Shown here: piece by piece, positions 17,619 to 26,295 of the stretch
Layout of the letters: each line of letters begins with the position of its first letter
Numbering within the stretch: position 1 is the first letter of the stretch
NCBI RefSeq assembly: GCF_018688255.1
Contig: NZ_CP061314.1
Location: forward strand, 1,612,001 to 1,676,000
Origin: Polynucleobacter corsicus
Lineage (GTDB): Bacteria > Pseudomonadota > Gammaproteobacteria > Burkholderiales > Burkholderiaceae
DNA: 64,000 bases
Reading direction: 5' to 3'
Translations under genes and position numbers: made by a program
Notes under the pieces: model-generated
Database searches by the model: none
What the model saw: the letters and a program-made list of their open reading frames with translations, nothing else
What the model was told of the DNA's origin: nothing

Positions 17619-17763
17619 TGCCTTGTATCAGCATGTGCCATGACAAAGCAATGTTGCTATCTGGGCAAAATTAGCCAAAGGCTTTTATGATGAGACATTG
17701 CATCTCAAAGAGATTAATTTTGAGTTGATATTCATCTGAATCAATTTCTAATACTACTAAATT

Positions 17764-19314
17764 ATGAGTTATCAACTGGTTTGGTTTAAGCGTGATTTAC
17801 GCTGTGAGGACCATGCCGCTCTTGTCGAGGCTGCAAAGCTGGGCCCTATTCGCTGCATTTATGTGCTTGAGCCTACGCTATGGATGCAGCCAGATGTTGC
17901 CCTCCAACATTTTGAGTTCATTCGAGAGTGTCTTCATGATCTAGATGCCCAACTGCATTTACTTGGTGGCACTTTGGAGATTCATGAGGGTGAAGTCACT
18001 AAAGTACTGAATAACATTTGGGAATCCAGTCCCTTTCAAGGTTTGCATTCTCATCAAGAAACTGGCAATGGATTTACGTATTCCAGAGATCAAGAGGTTG
18101 GCAAATGGTGTCAATCTCATGGCATTCATTGGGGTGAGTATCCCCAGTTTGGCGTCGCAAGAGGGTTAAAAAATCGCAATGAATGGCATGCTCATTGGCA
18201 AAAGCATATGGAAGCACCTTTATGTAAACTTCCGACGATTCAATTTTGGAAAGCATCGCCTGCACCGAATCTCAGCGCTCACCGTCTCACGCCATCGTCG
18301 ATGCAGGCTCCTGCGCACCTAAAACATAATCCACCCCTAAGACAACGCGGCGGAAGATCTCTTGCACTCAAAACGCTCAATAGTTTTTTAAAGCAGAGGA
18401 GCAAGTGGTACCGAGGCGGGATCTCATCGCCCCTATCAGCGCCAGATGCGTGCTCTCGATTATCGGTATATCTAAGCTATGGATGTCTTAGCATCAGGGA
18501 AGTGGTACAAGCAACCAATGAAGAGCTGCTTCAAATGTCGCCAGATGCAAGCAGAAGAAAATCAGGCTTAGTTGCTTTTATGAGTCGCTTATATTGGCAC
18601 TGTCATTTCATTCAAAAGCTGGAAAGCGAACCTGAAATCGAGTGGCAAAATATGCACCGTGGATATGATGCGTTACGCGAGAATGAATTTAATGATGACT
18701 ACTTTAATGCATTAAAGGATGGCAAGACGGGTTGGCCCATGGTGGACGCCTGTGTCGTCATGCTACGTCAAACGGGATGGCTGAATTTTAGAATGCGCGC
18801 AATGCTGGTCTCAGTTGCAGCCTATCCACTGTGGTTGCACTGGAAACCAGTAGGAGATTGGTTAGCTACCCAGTTTTTGGACTACGAGCCCGGAATCCAC
18901 TGGAGTCAACTACAAATGCAATCGGGCACGACCGGAATCAATCTGACGCGTGTTTATAACCCGATTAAGCAAGCGCAGGATCATGATCAAAAGGGCTTTT
19001 TTGTTAGAAAGTGGCTTCCTCGCATGCGTCAAGTACCGGATATATGGCTTTTTGAGCCATGGCAGATGACTCAAGAGGAACAAAATAATATCGGCATTTA
19101 TGTGGGCAAAGATATTCCACAGCCAATAGTGGATCTTGCTATCGCCACAAAAATATCTAAGGATCGCCTACATGCTAGGCGTAACTTATCAGACGTTCGG
19201 GCTGGGAAAAAAAATGTTATTGATAAACATGCTTCTCGAGCAAAAATGACTGACCGTAAGAACTCTAGAGTTAAAACTGCAGAAGCAAGTCCACAACTTA
19301 CTCTGGAGTTTTAG
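17764..19314 (+). CDS. Cryptochrome/photolyase family protein
   Basis: A 516-residue flavoprotein of the photolyase/cryptochrome family, which repairs UV lesions or senses blue light. The N-terminal antenna domain starts YQLVWFKRDLRCEDHAAL. The FAD-binding domain includes KWYRGGISSPLSA, FMSRLYWHCHFIQKLE, GWPMVDACVVMLRQTGWLNFRMRAMLVS and the DYEPGIHWSQLQMQSGTTG loop. About 70 residues follow the last FAD-domain helix and are rich in Lys/Arg; these are not part of the usual fold. Repair versus signalling, and the lesion type, cannot be decided by eye. Confidence 0.9.
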   Translation: MSYQLVWFKRDLRCEDHAALVEAAKLGPIRCIYVLEPTLWMQPDVALQHFEFIRECLHDLDAQLHLLGGTLEIHEGEVTKVLNNIWESSPFQGLHSHQETGNGFTYSRDQEVGKWCQSHGIHWGEYPQFGVARGLKNRNEWHAHWQKHMEAPLCKLPTIQFWKASPAPNLSAHRLTPSSMQAPAHLKHNPPLRQRGGRSLALKTLNSFLKQRSKWYRGGISSPLSAPDACSRLSVYLSYGCLSIREVVQATNEELLQMSPDASRRKSGLVAFMSRLYWHCHFIQKLESEPEIEWQNMHRGYDALRENEFNDDYFNALKDGKTGWPMVDACVVMLRQTGWLNFRMRAMLVSVAAYPLWLHWKPVGDWLATQFLDYEPGIHWSQLQMQSGTTGINLTRVYNPIKQAQDHDQKGFFVRKWLPRMRQVPDIWLFEPWQMTQEEQNNIGIYVGKDIPQPIVDLAIATKISKDRLHARRNLSDVRAGKKNVIDKHASRAKMTDRKNSRVKTAEASPQLTLEF

Positions 19315-19322
19315 ATAAGCTC

Positions 19323-19703
19323 TTATTTTGGTGGTCTGTGCATTGCGCAGATTTTGTTACCAGCAGGATCTCTGAGCCAAGCAATATAAATAGTGCCGGC
19401 GACGCCTTCTCGATAGCCTGGGTCTCCCTCGCAGGAAGTTCCGCCATGAGCAACGCCGATGGCATGGAATGCATCTACATCAGCCATTGATTTAGCACTA
19501 AAACCAATTGTGCCGCCATTGGCATGGGTCGCTTCATTACCATCGATAGGCTTGGTAATTGCAAAGACACCACCGGGACCGCGATAAAAGTATTTGTCAT
19601 GACTAAAGCTCCCAGCCTTTATACCCAAAGCTCCTAGAGCAGCATCATAGAAGCCCCTCGAAACCTCTAAATCATTTGCGCCTAGCATGATGTGACTGAA
19701 CAT
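19323..19703 (-). CDS. VOC-family (glyoxalase/bleomycin-resistance-like) protein
   Basis: A 126-residue single-domain vicinal oxygen chelate protein. It begins MFSHIMLGANDLEVSRGFYDAAL and ends YIAWLRDPAGNKICAMHRP, both standard for the family, with His and Glu candidate metal ligands. Such proteins act as lyases, dioxygenases or binding proteins; the specific role is unknown. It converges with the photolyase gene, leaving 8 bp. Confidence 0.88.
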   Translation of the reverse strand: MFSHIMLGANDLEVSRGFYDAALGALGIKAGSFSHDKYFYRGPGGVFAITKPIDGNEATHANGGTIGFSAKSMADVDAFHAIGVAHGGTSCEGDPGYREGVAGTIYIAWLRDPAGNKICAMHRPPK

Positions 19704-19742
19704 AGTTCTCCCTATTGATTTAATTAACTATACAAATACCGC

Positions 19743-19943
19743 TTAAGAATCCATCTGCTCTTCAGATAGATTGATAGGTGCACGCAGAACGGTATTACGA
19801 ATAAATTGCTTTTCGTAATGTCGATTACGCCTTGACTTCTTAGCTAATGAGCGTTGACCCCTGCGCTTGTCAGAAACAATATTACTCAATTGACTTAGAT
19901 CATCTAAGTCTCGTATTTGACTTGGTGAATTTCGGAGAGGCAT
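19743..19943 (-). CDS. Small basic hypothetical protein
   Basis: A 66-residue frame with ATG start, strongly basic in its middle (KRRGQRSLAKKSRRNRHYEKQF). No ribosome-binding site is evident. It may be a nucleic-acid-binding small protein, but I do not recognise it. Confidence 0.45.
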   Translation of the reverse strand: MPLRNSPSQIRDLDDLSQLSNIVSDKRRGQRSLAKKSRRNRHYEKQFIRNTVLRAPINLSEEQMDS

Positions 19944-20024
19944 TGCTAGCGATTTTTACTTTAGTGGTATCAGTATTGCGCTTGGAATAAGCATTAAGTG
20001 CATTAACTCATATAAATTGATTTT

Positions 20025-20156
20025 ATGCTCGCAGTTGCCTATCTTTTGAAAATTGCATTGATGCTTTGGTTGACGGAAATACCAAAAAACATGGAATTTA
20101 TGCCTACAGTGAGGGATAGCGACGTTTTTTTAGCGGATACTCATATGAACACCTAA
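20025..20156 (+). CDS. Doubtful 43-residue ORF upstream of yceI-like gene
   Basis: An ATG-started frame with a hydrophobic N-terminus (LAVAYLLKIALMLWL) and a polar tail ending DTHMNT; it stops 8 bp before the YceI-like gene. It has no clear ribosome-binding site. It might be a leader peptide or spurious. Confidence 0.25.
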   Translation: MLAVAYLLKIALMLWLTEIPKNMEFMPTVRDSDVFLADTHMNT

Positions 20157-20164
20157 AATGTCTA

Positions 20165-20731
20165 ATGAACTTTTTTTATATAAATGCCCTTTTCCTGGCC
20201 TTAGTAACCTCTTCAGTCCAAGCAGCAGAAGTTTATATTACTGATCCTGAGCACACCTTTGTTAGCTTTAGCTACAAACATTTGGGTTATTCAATTCAAA
20301 CTAGTCGTTTTGATAAGGTGAATGGCACCATTACACTCAATGATCAAATGGATGGCGGCACTATAAATATTGCAATTGAGACCGGCTCAGTCAGCACAGG
20401 CTCTGATACCTTTAATAAGCTACTGAGAACCGAAGATTACTTTTATTCAGAAAAGTTTCCTGTAGCTAAATTCACTTCTAATAAGCTTATATTTGATAAT
20501 CAATCCATTACATCGCTAGCAGGCGAGCTAACCATCAAAGGTATCACCAAGCTCATTAATCTTGATGTAAGCAACTTTGCCTGTAGCCGTAACTTTATTA
20601 CCTTTAAATATATGTGTGGGGCCAACGCAAGCGCGAAGTTAAGTCGCTCAGAATTTGATTTAGGAAAATATGTTCCATTTGTTGGCGACGAGATAAGCTT
20701 AAGCATAGTAATCGAGGCGTCAAAAGAATAG
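20165..20731 (+). CDS. YceI-family periplasmic lipid-binding protein
   Basis: A 188-residue exported protein with a signal peptide ending at VQAA. The mature part is the YceI lipocalin-like barrel: DPEHTFVSFSYKHLGYSIQTSRF, then RTEDYFYSEKFPVAKFTS, and GELTIKGITKLINLDV. Family members bind isoprenoid or other hydrophobic ligands. The usual D-x-x-H-S/T start motif is present. Function in this strain is not specified by context. Confidence 0.92.
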   Translation: MNFFYINALFLALVTSSVQAAEVYITDPEHTFVSFSYKHLGYSIQTSRFDKVNGTITLNDQMDGGTINIAIETGSVSTGSDTFNKLLRTEDYFYSEKFPVAKFTSNKLIFDNQSITSLAGELTIKGITKLINLDVSNFACSRNFITFKYMCGANASAKLSRSEFDLGKYVPFVGDEISLSIVIEASKE

Positions 20732-20779
20732 TCTTAATTTAAGCATCAACTCTAACAGCGATATTTCTAGCAACTCACT

Positions 20780-21412
20780 ATGTCTTCATTAAAAAATCTC
20801 GCAAATGAATCTGCTTTAATCTCACAAAAAACCATTGCGCATTATGATCAAAATGCTGTTTCTTATGATGAGGGTACAAAAAATCATGATGTCAGTCAAA
20901 ATATTGATGCTCTATTAAGAGCAATCAAGACTGAGCCGCCGTTTCATATTCTTGATTTTGGATGTGGCCCAGGAAGAGATCTTCAAACCTTTACCAAGCT
21001 TGGTCATGTCGCTATTGGGCTTGAAGGTAGTCAACAAGCCGCTCAAATAGCCAAAACTAAAAGTGGTTGCGAAATCTTAGTCCAGGATTTTTTCAGATTA
21101 TCTTTGCCAGATAATACATTTGACGGTATCTTTGCCAATGCTTCGCTATTTCATATTCCTAATAAGCTATTGCCTATGGTGCTAAGTAATTTATGGGCAT
21201 GCTTAAAACCGAATGGCATTCTTTTTAGCTCGAATCCTCGCGGTAACAACCAAGAAAGCTGGTGCGGGGATCGCTTTGGCTCTTATCACGATCTAGCAAC
21301 TTGGAGATCTTTTATGACCCATGCACAGTTCACTGAAATTGAACACTACTATAGGCCAAGTGGACTGCCTATTGAACAACAGTCATGGTTAGCAAGCGTT
21401 TGGAAAAAATAA
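20780..21412 (+). CDS. Class I SAM-dependent methyltransferase
   Basis: A 210-residue methyltransferase. Motif I is ILDFGCGPGRDLQTF, and motif II/III include EGSQQAAQIAK and LPDNTFDGIFANASLFHIP. The substrate cannot be inferred. It lies downstream of the YceI-like gene with a 48-bp gap. Confidence 0.9.
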   Translation: MSSLKNLANESALISQKTIAHYDQNAVSYDEGTKNHDVSQNIDALLRAIKTEPPFHILDFGCGPGRDLQTFTKLGHVAIGLEGSQQAAQIAKTKSGCEILVQDFFRLSLPDNTFDGIFANASLFHIPNKLLPMVLSNLWACLKPNGILFSSNPRGNNQESWCGDRFGSYHDLATWRSFMTHAQFTEIEHYYRPSGLPIEQQSWLASVWKK

Positions 21413-21447
21413 TTCGGACTTATAAACCCAAGACTAGCTTGCAGCAA

Positions 21448-21735
21448 CTAATCCAATCGCTTTAATCTTTTTCGGCTGGCCAAGTAGCGCACACCTTCTA
21501 CGCCATAACGCTCAGAATGTAATTGATTCGGCTCTAAATGAAAGACATCCCCAGATCGATAGATAGTCGTTTTTCCATTAATCTGAATCGCTATTTCTCC
21601 ATCAAGAACAAGAGCCATGGGCTCAAAATCATGGCAATGCGGGCCTAGCCCACCAGCTTCACACTCAACTAATACAGGCTCAGGAAATCCTTCTTCTTTT
21701 AATAGGGTTTCAAAAGTGGTGCGATCAATAGGCAT
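21448..21735 (-). CDS. Small single-domain cupin protein
   Basis: A 95-residue cupin with VECEAGGLGPHCHDFEPMALVLDGEIAI and the second motif DVFHLEPNQLHSERYGVEG. Metal ligands His-x-His...Glu/His are present. Such stand-alone cupins are often metal sensors or isomerases; the role here is unknown. It is convergent with the methyltransferase gene. Confidence 0.85.
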   Translation of the reverse strand: MPIDRTTFETLLKEEGFPEPVLVECEAGGLGPHCHDFEPMALVLDGEIAIQINGKTTIYRSGDVFHLEPNQLHSERYGVEGVRYLASRKRLKRLD

Positions 21736-22005
21736 TTATCTATTAACCTTAAAACAGATTCTAAATAAAAGTAAAAAAATATACCAAACCGAGGGTTGGC
21801 ATTTTCATTTCTGGTAGGCCCAGCAGGACTTAAACCTTGGGCTAAAGAATTCCGGTTTGTGTAGCTTTCACCACTCCCTAAACTATACCTTCATCATATT
21901 GATGCTCGACTTAGATGGGTGCCGTCTAGTCGCGCGCTGTTATGAGGTTTTTGCTAGAGAAAAGTTGTCAATAAATAAGCTCGCCTCCAAAAGCTAATTA
22001 ATGAT
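21736..22005. other. Gene-free interval with tRNA remnant next to IS element
   Basis: This 270-base interval has no convincing ORF. It contains a degraded terminator-like hairpin at 21784-21799 and the tRNA 3'-end remnant at 21812-21850. Nothing is recognised between that and the IS end at 22006. Confidence 0.5.
21806..21850 (-). repeat. Degenerate 3' fragment of the CAU tRNA gene (copy C)
   Basis: The plus-strand sequence CATTTCTGGTAGGCCCAGCA and the following bases match the downstream flank, CCA end, acceptor strand and T arm of the tRNA at 46869-46945, with about 85% identity. A terminator-like hairpin precedes it just as one precedes the intact tRNA. The 5' half of the tRNA is missing. 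Orientation is the same as the intact tRNA gene, 25 kb away. Confidence 0.7.
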
Positions 22006-22019
22006 TGTAGTATCCCCCG

Positions 22020-22871
22020 TCAATCCGACATTCCTAAAGTGTTGTTTTCTGCCTTTGCTCGATAGTCCCTAGGCGATATTCTGCCAAGAGAGCTGTGTGG
22101 TCTTTCTTCGTTGTAAATCGTGATCCAGTTTTCTGTTATTTCACGCACCTCCCTGAGGTTTTCAAATAAATACGCGTTGAGTACTTCATGACGGTAGGTT
22201 TTATTAAAGCGTTCAATAAATGCATTTTGTTGAGGCTTTCCTGGCTGGATAAATTTCAGTTCAATGCCTTTAGCTTCACACCAGCCCATAAAGATGGCAG
22301 ACCGCAGTTCACTCCCGTTGTCCAGACGTATCGCCTGAGGTAAACCATGGATCTCTTCCAGATGCTCCAATGTTCTGACTACTCTGGCTGCTGGCAAACT
22401 AATATCAATTTCAATAGCCAAGATCTCACGGTTGGATTCGTCAATGACGTTCAGGGTCCTAAAAGGCCGGCCGTAATGCAAGGTGTCGTACATAAAATCT
22501 AAGGCCCACATCGAGTTGGCTTCGGTCGGGGCAATGAGCGGAACTCTGGGCATCTTGGGGATGCGCTTCTTAGTTCTTCTGGGTAAGTTCAAGCCCATCT
22601 CCTTGTCCCTAAAGGGACTTCCTTTGGTCGTAATACGCCATACCCGCTTGTGATTCCACTCGTAACCCTGATTGCGCACCCAATCAAAACAGAGCCTAAA
22701 ACCCCAGCGCCCATTCTTGGAAACCACTTGATTAAGTACTTCAATGACAGGCTCATCGGCTTTAGCTTTGCTCCTTGGGCGCTCGTAATACGATGATTCT
22801 CTCCAGCCCCAAATGAGCGCAAGCCCGTGTAATGGGTACCGCTTCTTCGCCAACCAGGTAATCGACTGCAT
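22020..22871 (-). pseudogene. IS3-family OrfB transposase, frameshifted near the 5' end
   Basis: The 283-residue frame carries an rve-type DDE integrase core: [10 protein letters not shown] (first Asp), IRLDNGSEL (second Asp) and [14 protein letters not shown] (Glu). The first 20 or so residues of this frame do not resemble IS3 OrfB, whereas the -1 frame reads [26 protein letters not shown] and then breaks. Removing one A near 22797 would join that to [10 protein letters not shown]. The best explanation is a 1-base insertion. An unusual stretch of about eight residues (GSPFRDKE, with a GTCCC/GGGAC hairpin at 22605-22618) interrupts the region after HKRVWRI. Confidence 0.75.
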
Positions 22872-22889
22872 CTCTTTTACCGGTTGGCG

Positions 22890-23156
22890 CTAGAGCTTTT
22901 TTTCGATTAAGTTCTTGAGCGCTCGGTTATCGTGGGTCAGTTCAGCCACCATCGTTTTATATTCTGATAGCTGCTGTTCTAGCTCCTTAACGCGTTTCAG
23001 TTCAGAAGCTTCTAGGCCGCCGTATTTGGATCGCCACTTATAAAAGGTAGCGCCGCTAATGCCATGCGTGCGCAATATGTCTGCCATCGCTATGCCACTC
23101 TCAGCTTCCTTCAAAATCCCAACAATTTGGGTCTCTGTAAATCGTGACTTCTTCAT
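22890..23156 (-). CDS. IS3-family OrfA transposase
   Basis: An 88-residue DNA-binding subunit with the typical KKSRFTETQIVGILKEAESG start, helix-turn-helix DILRTHGISGATFYKWRSKYGG and a leucine-zipper-like C-terminus. AGGAG precedes the ATG. The 3' end holds A7G (A AAA AAG), the expected -1 frameshift site used to make the OrfAB fusion. It ends with TAG. Confidence 0.92.
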   Translation of the reverse strand: MKKSRFTETQIVGILKEAESGIAMADILRTHGISGATFYKWRSKYGGLEASELKRVKELEQQLSEYKTMVAELTHDNRALKNLIEKKL

Positions 23157-23284
23157 ATTGATTCTCCTGTTGTAAATACTGCCATAAACAACAGAAAACT
23201 CAACTTTTTAAATGTACGAATCTAAGGGGATACTACAAATGCTAGAGTTGGTTTTTTATTAGAAGGTAGCACTACACAATCAGA

Positions 23285-25156
23285 TCAAGACAAGAACCCA
23301 GTTGAAATCCAAGGCACAAATGCAACAATTAAAGTGCCAATGACTAAAGCAATAAGATAACCAATGATAGGCTTAACGCCTTCATCAGGATTGACCTTGC
23401 CGATTGCACAGGCCGCGTAATAGCCAACCCCCAAAGGTGGCGCAAAGAGACCAATACCCATCGATAGAATTACCACCATGGAATAATGCACATCATTAAT
23501 GCCAAGCTGACGAGCTACTGGGAATAGAAGCGGTCCAAATAAAACAATCGCTGGAATACCCTCGAGTACCGATCCCAGAATCACAAATACGATGATTGAA
23601 ATGAGCAGAAATAAATGAGGGCCGCCATTTAGGTCCGCCATGATCTGAGCCACTACTTGCGAGAAGCCGGACTGAGTAAGCCCCCAAGCCATTCCAGTTG
23701 CGGCACCAATGATCAACAAAATGGCGCCAGACAAAGATGCCGTATCAATCAACATGGGTACGATACGCTTGATATCGAATTGACGATAGATCAAAACGCC
23801 GCAAATCACACCATAGACGATGCCAATTGTTGATACCTCAGTTGCAGTCGCAACACCCTCCACTACTGCAGCACGAATAACAAACGGTAGCGCCAGCGCA
23901 GGAAATGCGACTAAACAAAGTTTGAATACTTCGGCAGGTTTTGGGCGGGCTATCTGTGTAATCTGCACATGACGATTACGCCACCACACCAAGATACACA
24001 AAATAAATGCCAATATTAGTGCAGGCAACATACCTCCTGTAAATAGGGCGGCAATGGAAACACCAGTAACTGAACCAATCGTAATTAGCACCAAGCTTGG
24101 CGGGATTGTTTCTGTTTGCGCTCCAGTAGCGGCTAACAGGGCAACCAACTCACCTGGAGGTGTAGTCTTTTTCATTTCTGGGAATAGAGCTGGTGCAATC
24201 GCAGCCATATCGGCAGCCTTTGATCCGGAAATACCAGAGACTAAATACATAGCACCCACTAATACATAAGAAAGGCCGCCGCGAACGTGTCCAAGTAATG
24301 ATGCAAGAAAGGCAATCATGGCTCTTGCCATACCAGTCATTTCCATCAAAAGCCCAAGGAATACAAACAGGGGCACCGCTAATAAGACCATATGAGACAT
24401 GGCCTCATCCATACGACCAATCACAACAGATATTGGCATATGCGTGCTCAAACCTAAATACGCTACAGTACCTAGCCCAAATGCAAAGGCAATCGGCACT
24501 CCAGCAAAAATACTAAAGCCTGCAACTCCCACAAAAAAGATCAGTAGGTTATATTTACCGAGACCTGCAAATGTTGGGGAACAAATATATAAAATAGCAA
24601 AGGCAACTGACAAGGACGAAATACTTAAAATCATCACTTTAAGAGTGGCGATTCTGGCAAGTCGAAATAAACAAAAAAACATCATCAGAATCACACCGCT
24701 TGGTAGGGCGGCAGCACGCCATAAATTCGAAATCTCTAAGGAAGGTGTAGTGACAATCAACTCATCGAGTGCAAAATGATATGCAGGCCTCAGGATGATT
24801 GCTAAATAGAGTAGACAAGCCAATAATCCAGTCGACTCAAAGTACATTTTCTTTTGATCACTCAGCTTACTAATCCAAGCTGTCATGCGCATATGCTCAC
24901 CACGCTTTAAGGCGATAACCGATCCAATCATGGCCAGCCATAGAAACAGAATAGAAGCCAGTTCATCAGACCAGACAAGTGGTGAGTTCAAAACATACCT
25001 ACCCACCACCCCAGAAAATAGTATTCCAATACAAGCCAAGACTAAGCAAGCCGCCACCCACTCCACTAAAGTAGCAACGATTGTTTCAAGCCATGAAGCA
25101 TATTTACCGAAAGGCCCCTTAAAAGGGGCCTCGTTCATGAAAGCTGGTGAACTCAC
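23285..25156 (-). CDS. TRAP transporter fused small/large permease (DctQM)
   Basis: A 623-residue membrane protein joining a DctQ domain (residues about 20-165, including WSDELASILFLWLAMIGSVIALKRGEH) to a 12-helix-type DctM domain (about 190-620, including GVPIAFAFGLGTVAYL, SGSKAADMAAIAPALFPEM and EGIPAIVLFGPLLFPVARQLGI). Together with DctP it imports organic acids using a sodium gradient. Its start codon overlaps the dctP stop by 4 bp. A 9-bp perfect inverted repeat lies 25 bases inside the gene. It is the last gene of the Rieske oxygenase operon. Confidence 0.93.
   Translation of the reverse strand: MSSPAFMNEAPFKGPFGKYASWLETIVATLVEWVAACLVLACIGILFSGVVGRYVLNSPLVWSDELASILFLWLAMIGSVIALKRGEHMRMTAWISKLSDQKKMYFESTGLLACLLYLAIILRPAYHFALDELIVTTPSLEISNLWRAAALPSGVILMMFFCLFRLARIATLKVMILSISSLSVAFAILYICSPTFAGLGKYNLLIFFVGVAGFSIFAGVPIAFAFGLGTVAYLGLSTHMPISVVIGRMDEAMSHMVLLAVPLFVFLGLLMEMTGMARAMIAFLASLLGHVRGGLSYVLVGAMYLVSGISGSKAADMAAIAPALFPEMKKTTPPGELVALLAATGAQTETIPPSLVLITIGSVTGVSIAALFTGGMLPALILAFILCILVWWRNRHVQITQIARPKPAEVFKLCLVAFPALALPFVIRAAVVEGVATATEVSTIGIVYGVICGVLIYRQFDIKRIVPMLIDTASLSGAILLIIGAATGMAWGLTQSGFSQVVAQIMADLNGGPHLFLLISIIVFVILGSVLEGIPAIVLFGPLLFPVARQLGINDVHYSMVVILSMGIGLFAPPLGVGYYAACAIGKVNPDEGVKPIIGYLIALVIGTLIVAFVPWISTGFLS
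25112..25131 (-). promoter_or_regulatory. Strong hairpin at the start of the TRAP permease gene
   Basis: A perfect 9-bp inverted repeat AGGCCCCTT/AAGGGGCCT with a 2-base spacer lies within codons 9-15 of the permease, just after the dctP stop. It may protect the dctP message or reduce permease translation, favouring excess binding protein. The effect is inferred. Confidence 0.4.
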
Positions 25157-26166
25157 GCTAACTTGCCCGTATATTTCTCAAGCAAGGACCAAGCCTCATC
25201 ACCAAACTTAGCTTTCCACTCGGAGTAGAATCCAGCCTGTCTTAACTTCTCACGAAATGGATCTGGATTGGTGTCATTGACTGCCATTCCTTTTGCCTTT
25301 AGTTCAGCCTGTAACCCATCATTCATCTTTCGCACGTCAGCTCTTTGTAAGATTGCTGATTCAGCAACGTTACGAGTAACAATAGCTTGCAAATCTGGTG
25401 GCAGCTGTTCAAACAATTTTTTGTTGCCCATGAACCAGTAACCGTCCCACATATGGTTAGTCATAGAGCAGTATTTTTGAACCTCATATAACTTAGCCGT
25501 ATAAATAATTGCCAAAGGATTTTCTTGTCCATCAACCACTTTAGATTGCAATGCAGAATATACCTCCGCAAAATTCAATGGGGTTGGTGCCGCGCCCAGG
25601 GCTTTAAACAAAGATACCCACATTAGACCAGGAGGCGTACGCAGCTTAATACCTTTTAGAGCATCAGGTTTATTAATCGGGCGCACACTATTGGTCACTT
25701 CACGATAGCCGTTATCCCAAATCTTGTCGAAAGCAAAAATCGTACCAGTGTTCGCAATTTGACGACGAACATAAGCGCCTAGCTCACCATCCATTGCAGC
25801 CCAAACTTGCTTGTAATCTTTAAATGCAAAACCAACGCCGTTGATCTGCGCTTGAGGAACCAATGAACCCAAGATTAAGGGTGATAGCGTCATGAAATCG
25901 AGGGCACCAGATCGTAACTGTGACAGCATATCGGTGTCATTTCCCAGCTGGTTATATGGGAATACCTGAATATCTACACGCCCCTTTGTCTCGAGTTTGA
26001 TTTTCGATGCCATCTTGTAGGCATGGATATTGAGCGGATGAGTAGCTGGCAAGTTACTACCAAACTTCATATTAAATTCTGCACTCTGTGCAAAGGTATT
26101 ACCCGCTACCAAAGGAAGCGCTGCAATACCAGCATGCTTAATAAAGTCTCGTCTTGTAAACGTCAT
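25153..26166 (-). CDS. TRAP transporter solute-binding protein (DctP)
   Basis: A 337-residue periplasmic protein. The N-terminus TRRDFIKHAGIAALPLVAG is a twin-arginine signal. Family hallmarks are LPATHPLNIHAYKMASKI, SQLRSGALDF, KGIKLRTPPG (with the conserved Arg that binds the substrate carboxylate), and FAEVYSALQSKVVDGQENPL. GGAGA precedes the ATG. It would deliver an organic or aromatic acid to the fused permease. A 129-bp gap separates it from the upstream SDR gene, so an internal promoter is possible. Confidence 0.94.
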   Translation of the reverse strand: MTFTRRDFIKHAGIAALPLVAGNTFAQSAEFNMKFGSNLPATHPLNIHAYKMASKIKLETKGRVDIQVFPYNQLGNDTDMLSQLRSGALDFMTLSPLILGSLVPQAQINGVGFAFKDYKQVWAAMDGELGAYVRRQIANTGTIFAFDKIWDNGYREVTNSVRPINKPDALKGIKLRTPPGLMWVSLFKALGAAPTPLNFAEVYSALQSKVVDGQENPLAIIYTAKLYEVQKYCSMTNHMWDGYWFMGNKKLFEQLPPDLQAIVTRNVAESAILQRADVRKMNDGLQAELKAKGMAVNDTNPDPFREKLRQAGFYSEWKAKFGDEAWSLLEKYTGKLA

Positions 26167-26295
26167 ACTGTCTCCATTAGATAAATTTCAATTCTTTTTG
26201 GGTGAAACAGCCCATCAAGTAGGCTTTTATTTTGGTCTTTAATATAACGTTTATTTTAATAAAACCCCATCAATCAAGGGAAAACCAGCAGATCG

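Larger units (their letters stand above)
22006..23238 (-). mobile_element. IS3-family insertion sequence, probably inactive
   Basis: A 1233-bp element with 13-bp perfect terminal inverted repeats, TTGTAGTATCCCC, at 22006-22018 and 23226-23238. It encodes OrfA (helix-turn-helix) and an OrfB-type DDE transposase. No clear 3-bp target duplication is present: flanks read TGA on the left and ATG on the right, or GAT/AAT if the repeat is taken as 12 bp. The orfB reading frame is disrupted near its start, so the copy is probably not mobile by itself. Confidence 0.88.

Noticed and set aside
21806..21850. A functional second tRNA gene
   Set aside because: Only the 3' part is present and the acceptor and T-arm pairings are damaged; there is no anticodon arm.
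22003..23241. Target-site duplication around the IS3 element
   Set aside because: Flanking triplets (TGA/ATG or GAT/AAT) do not match, so no duplication can be claimed.
24399..24779. A 126-codon plus-strand frame opposite the TRAP permease
   Set aside because: It is a shadow of a well-supported membrane protein gene, with no binding site and no recognisable domain.
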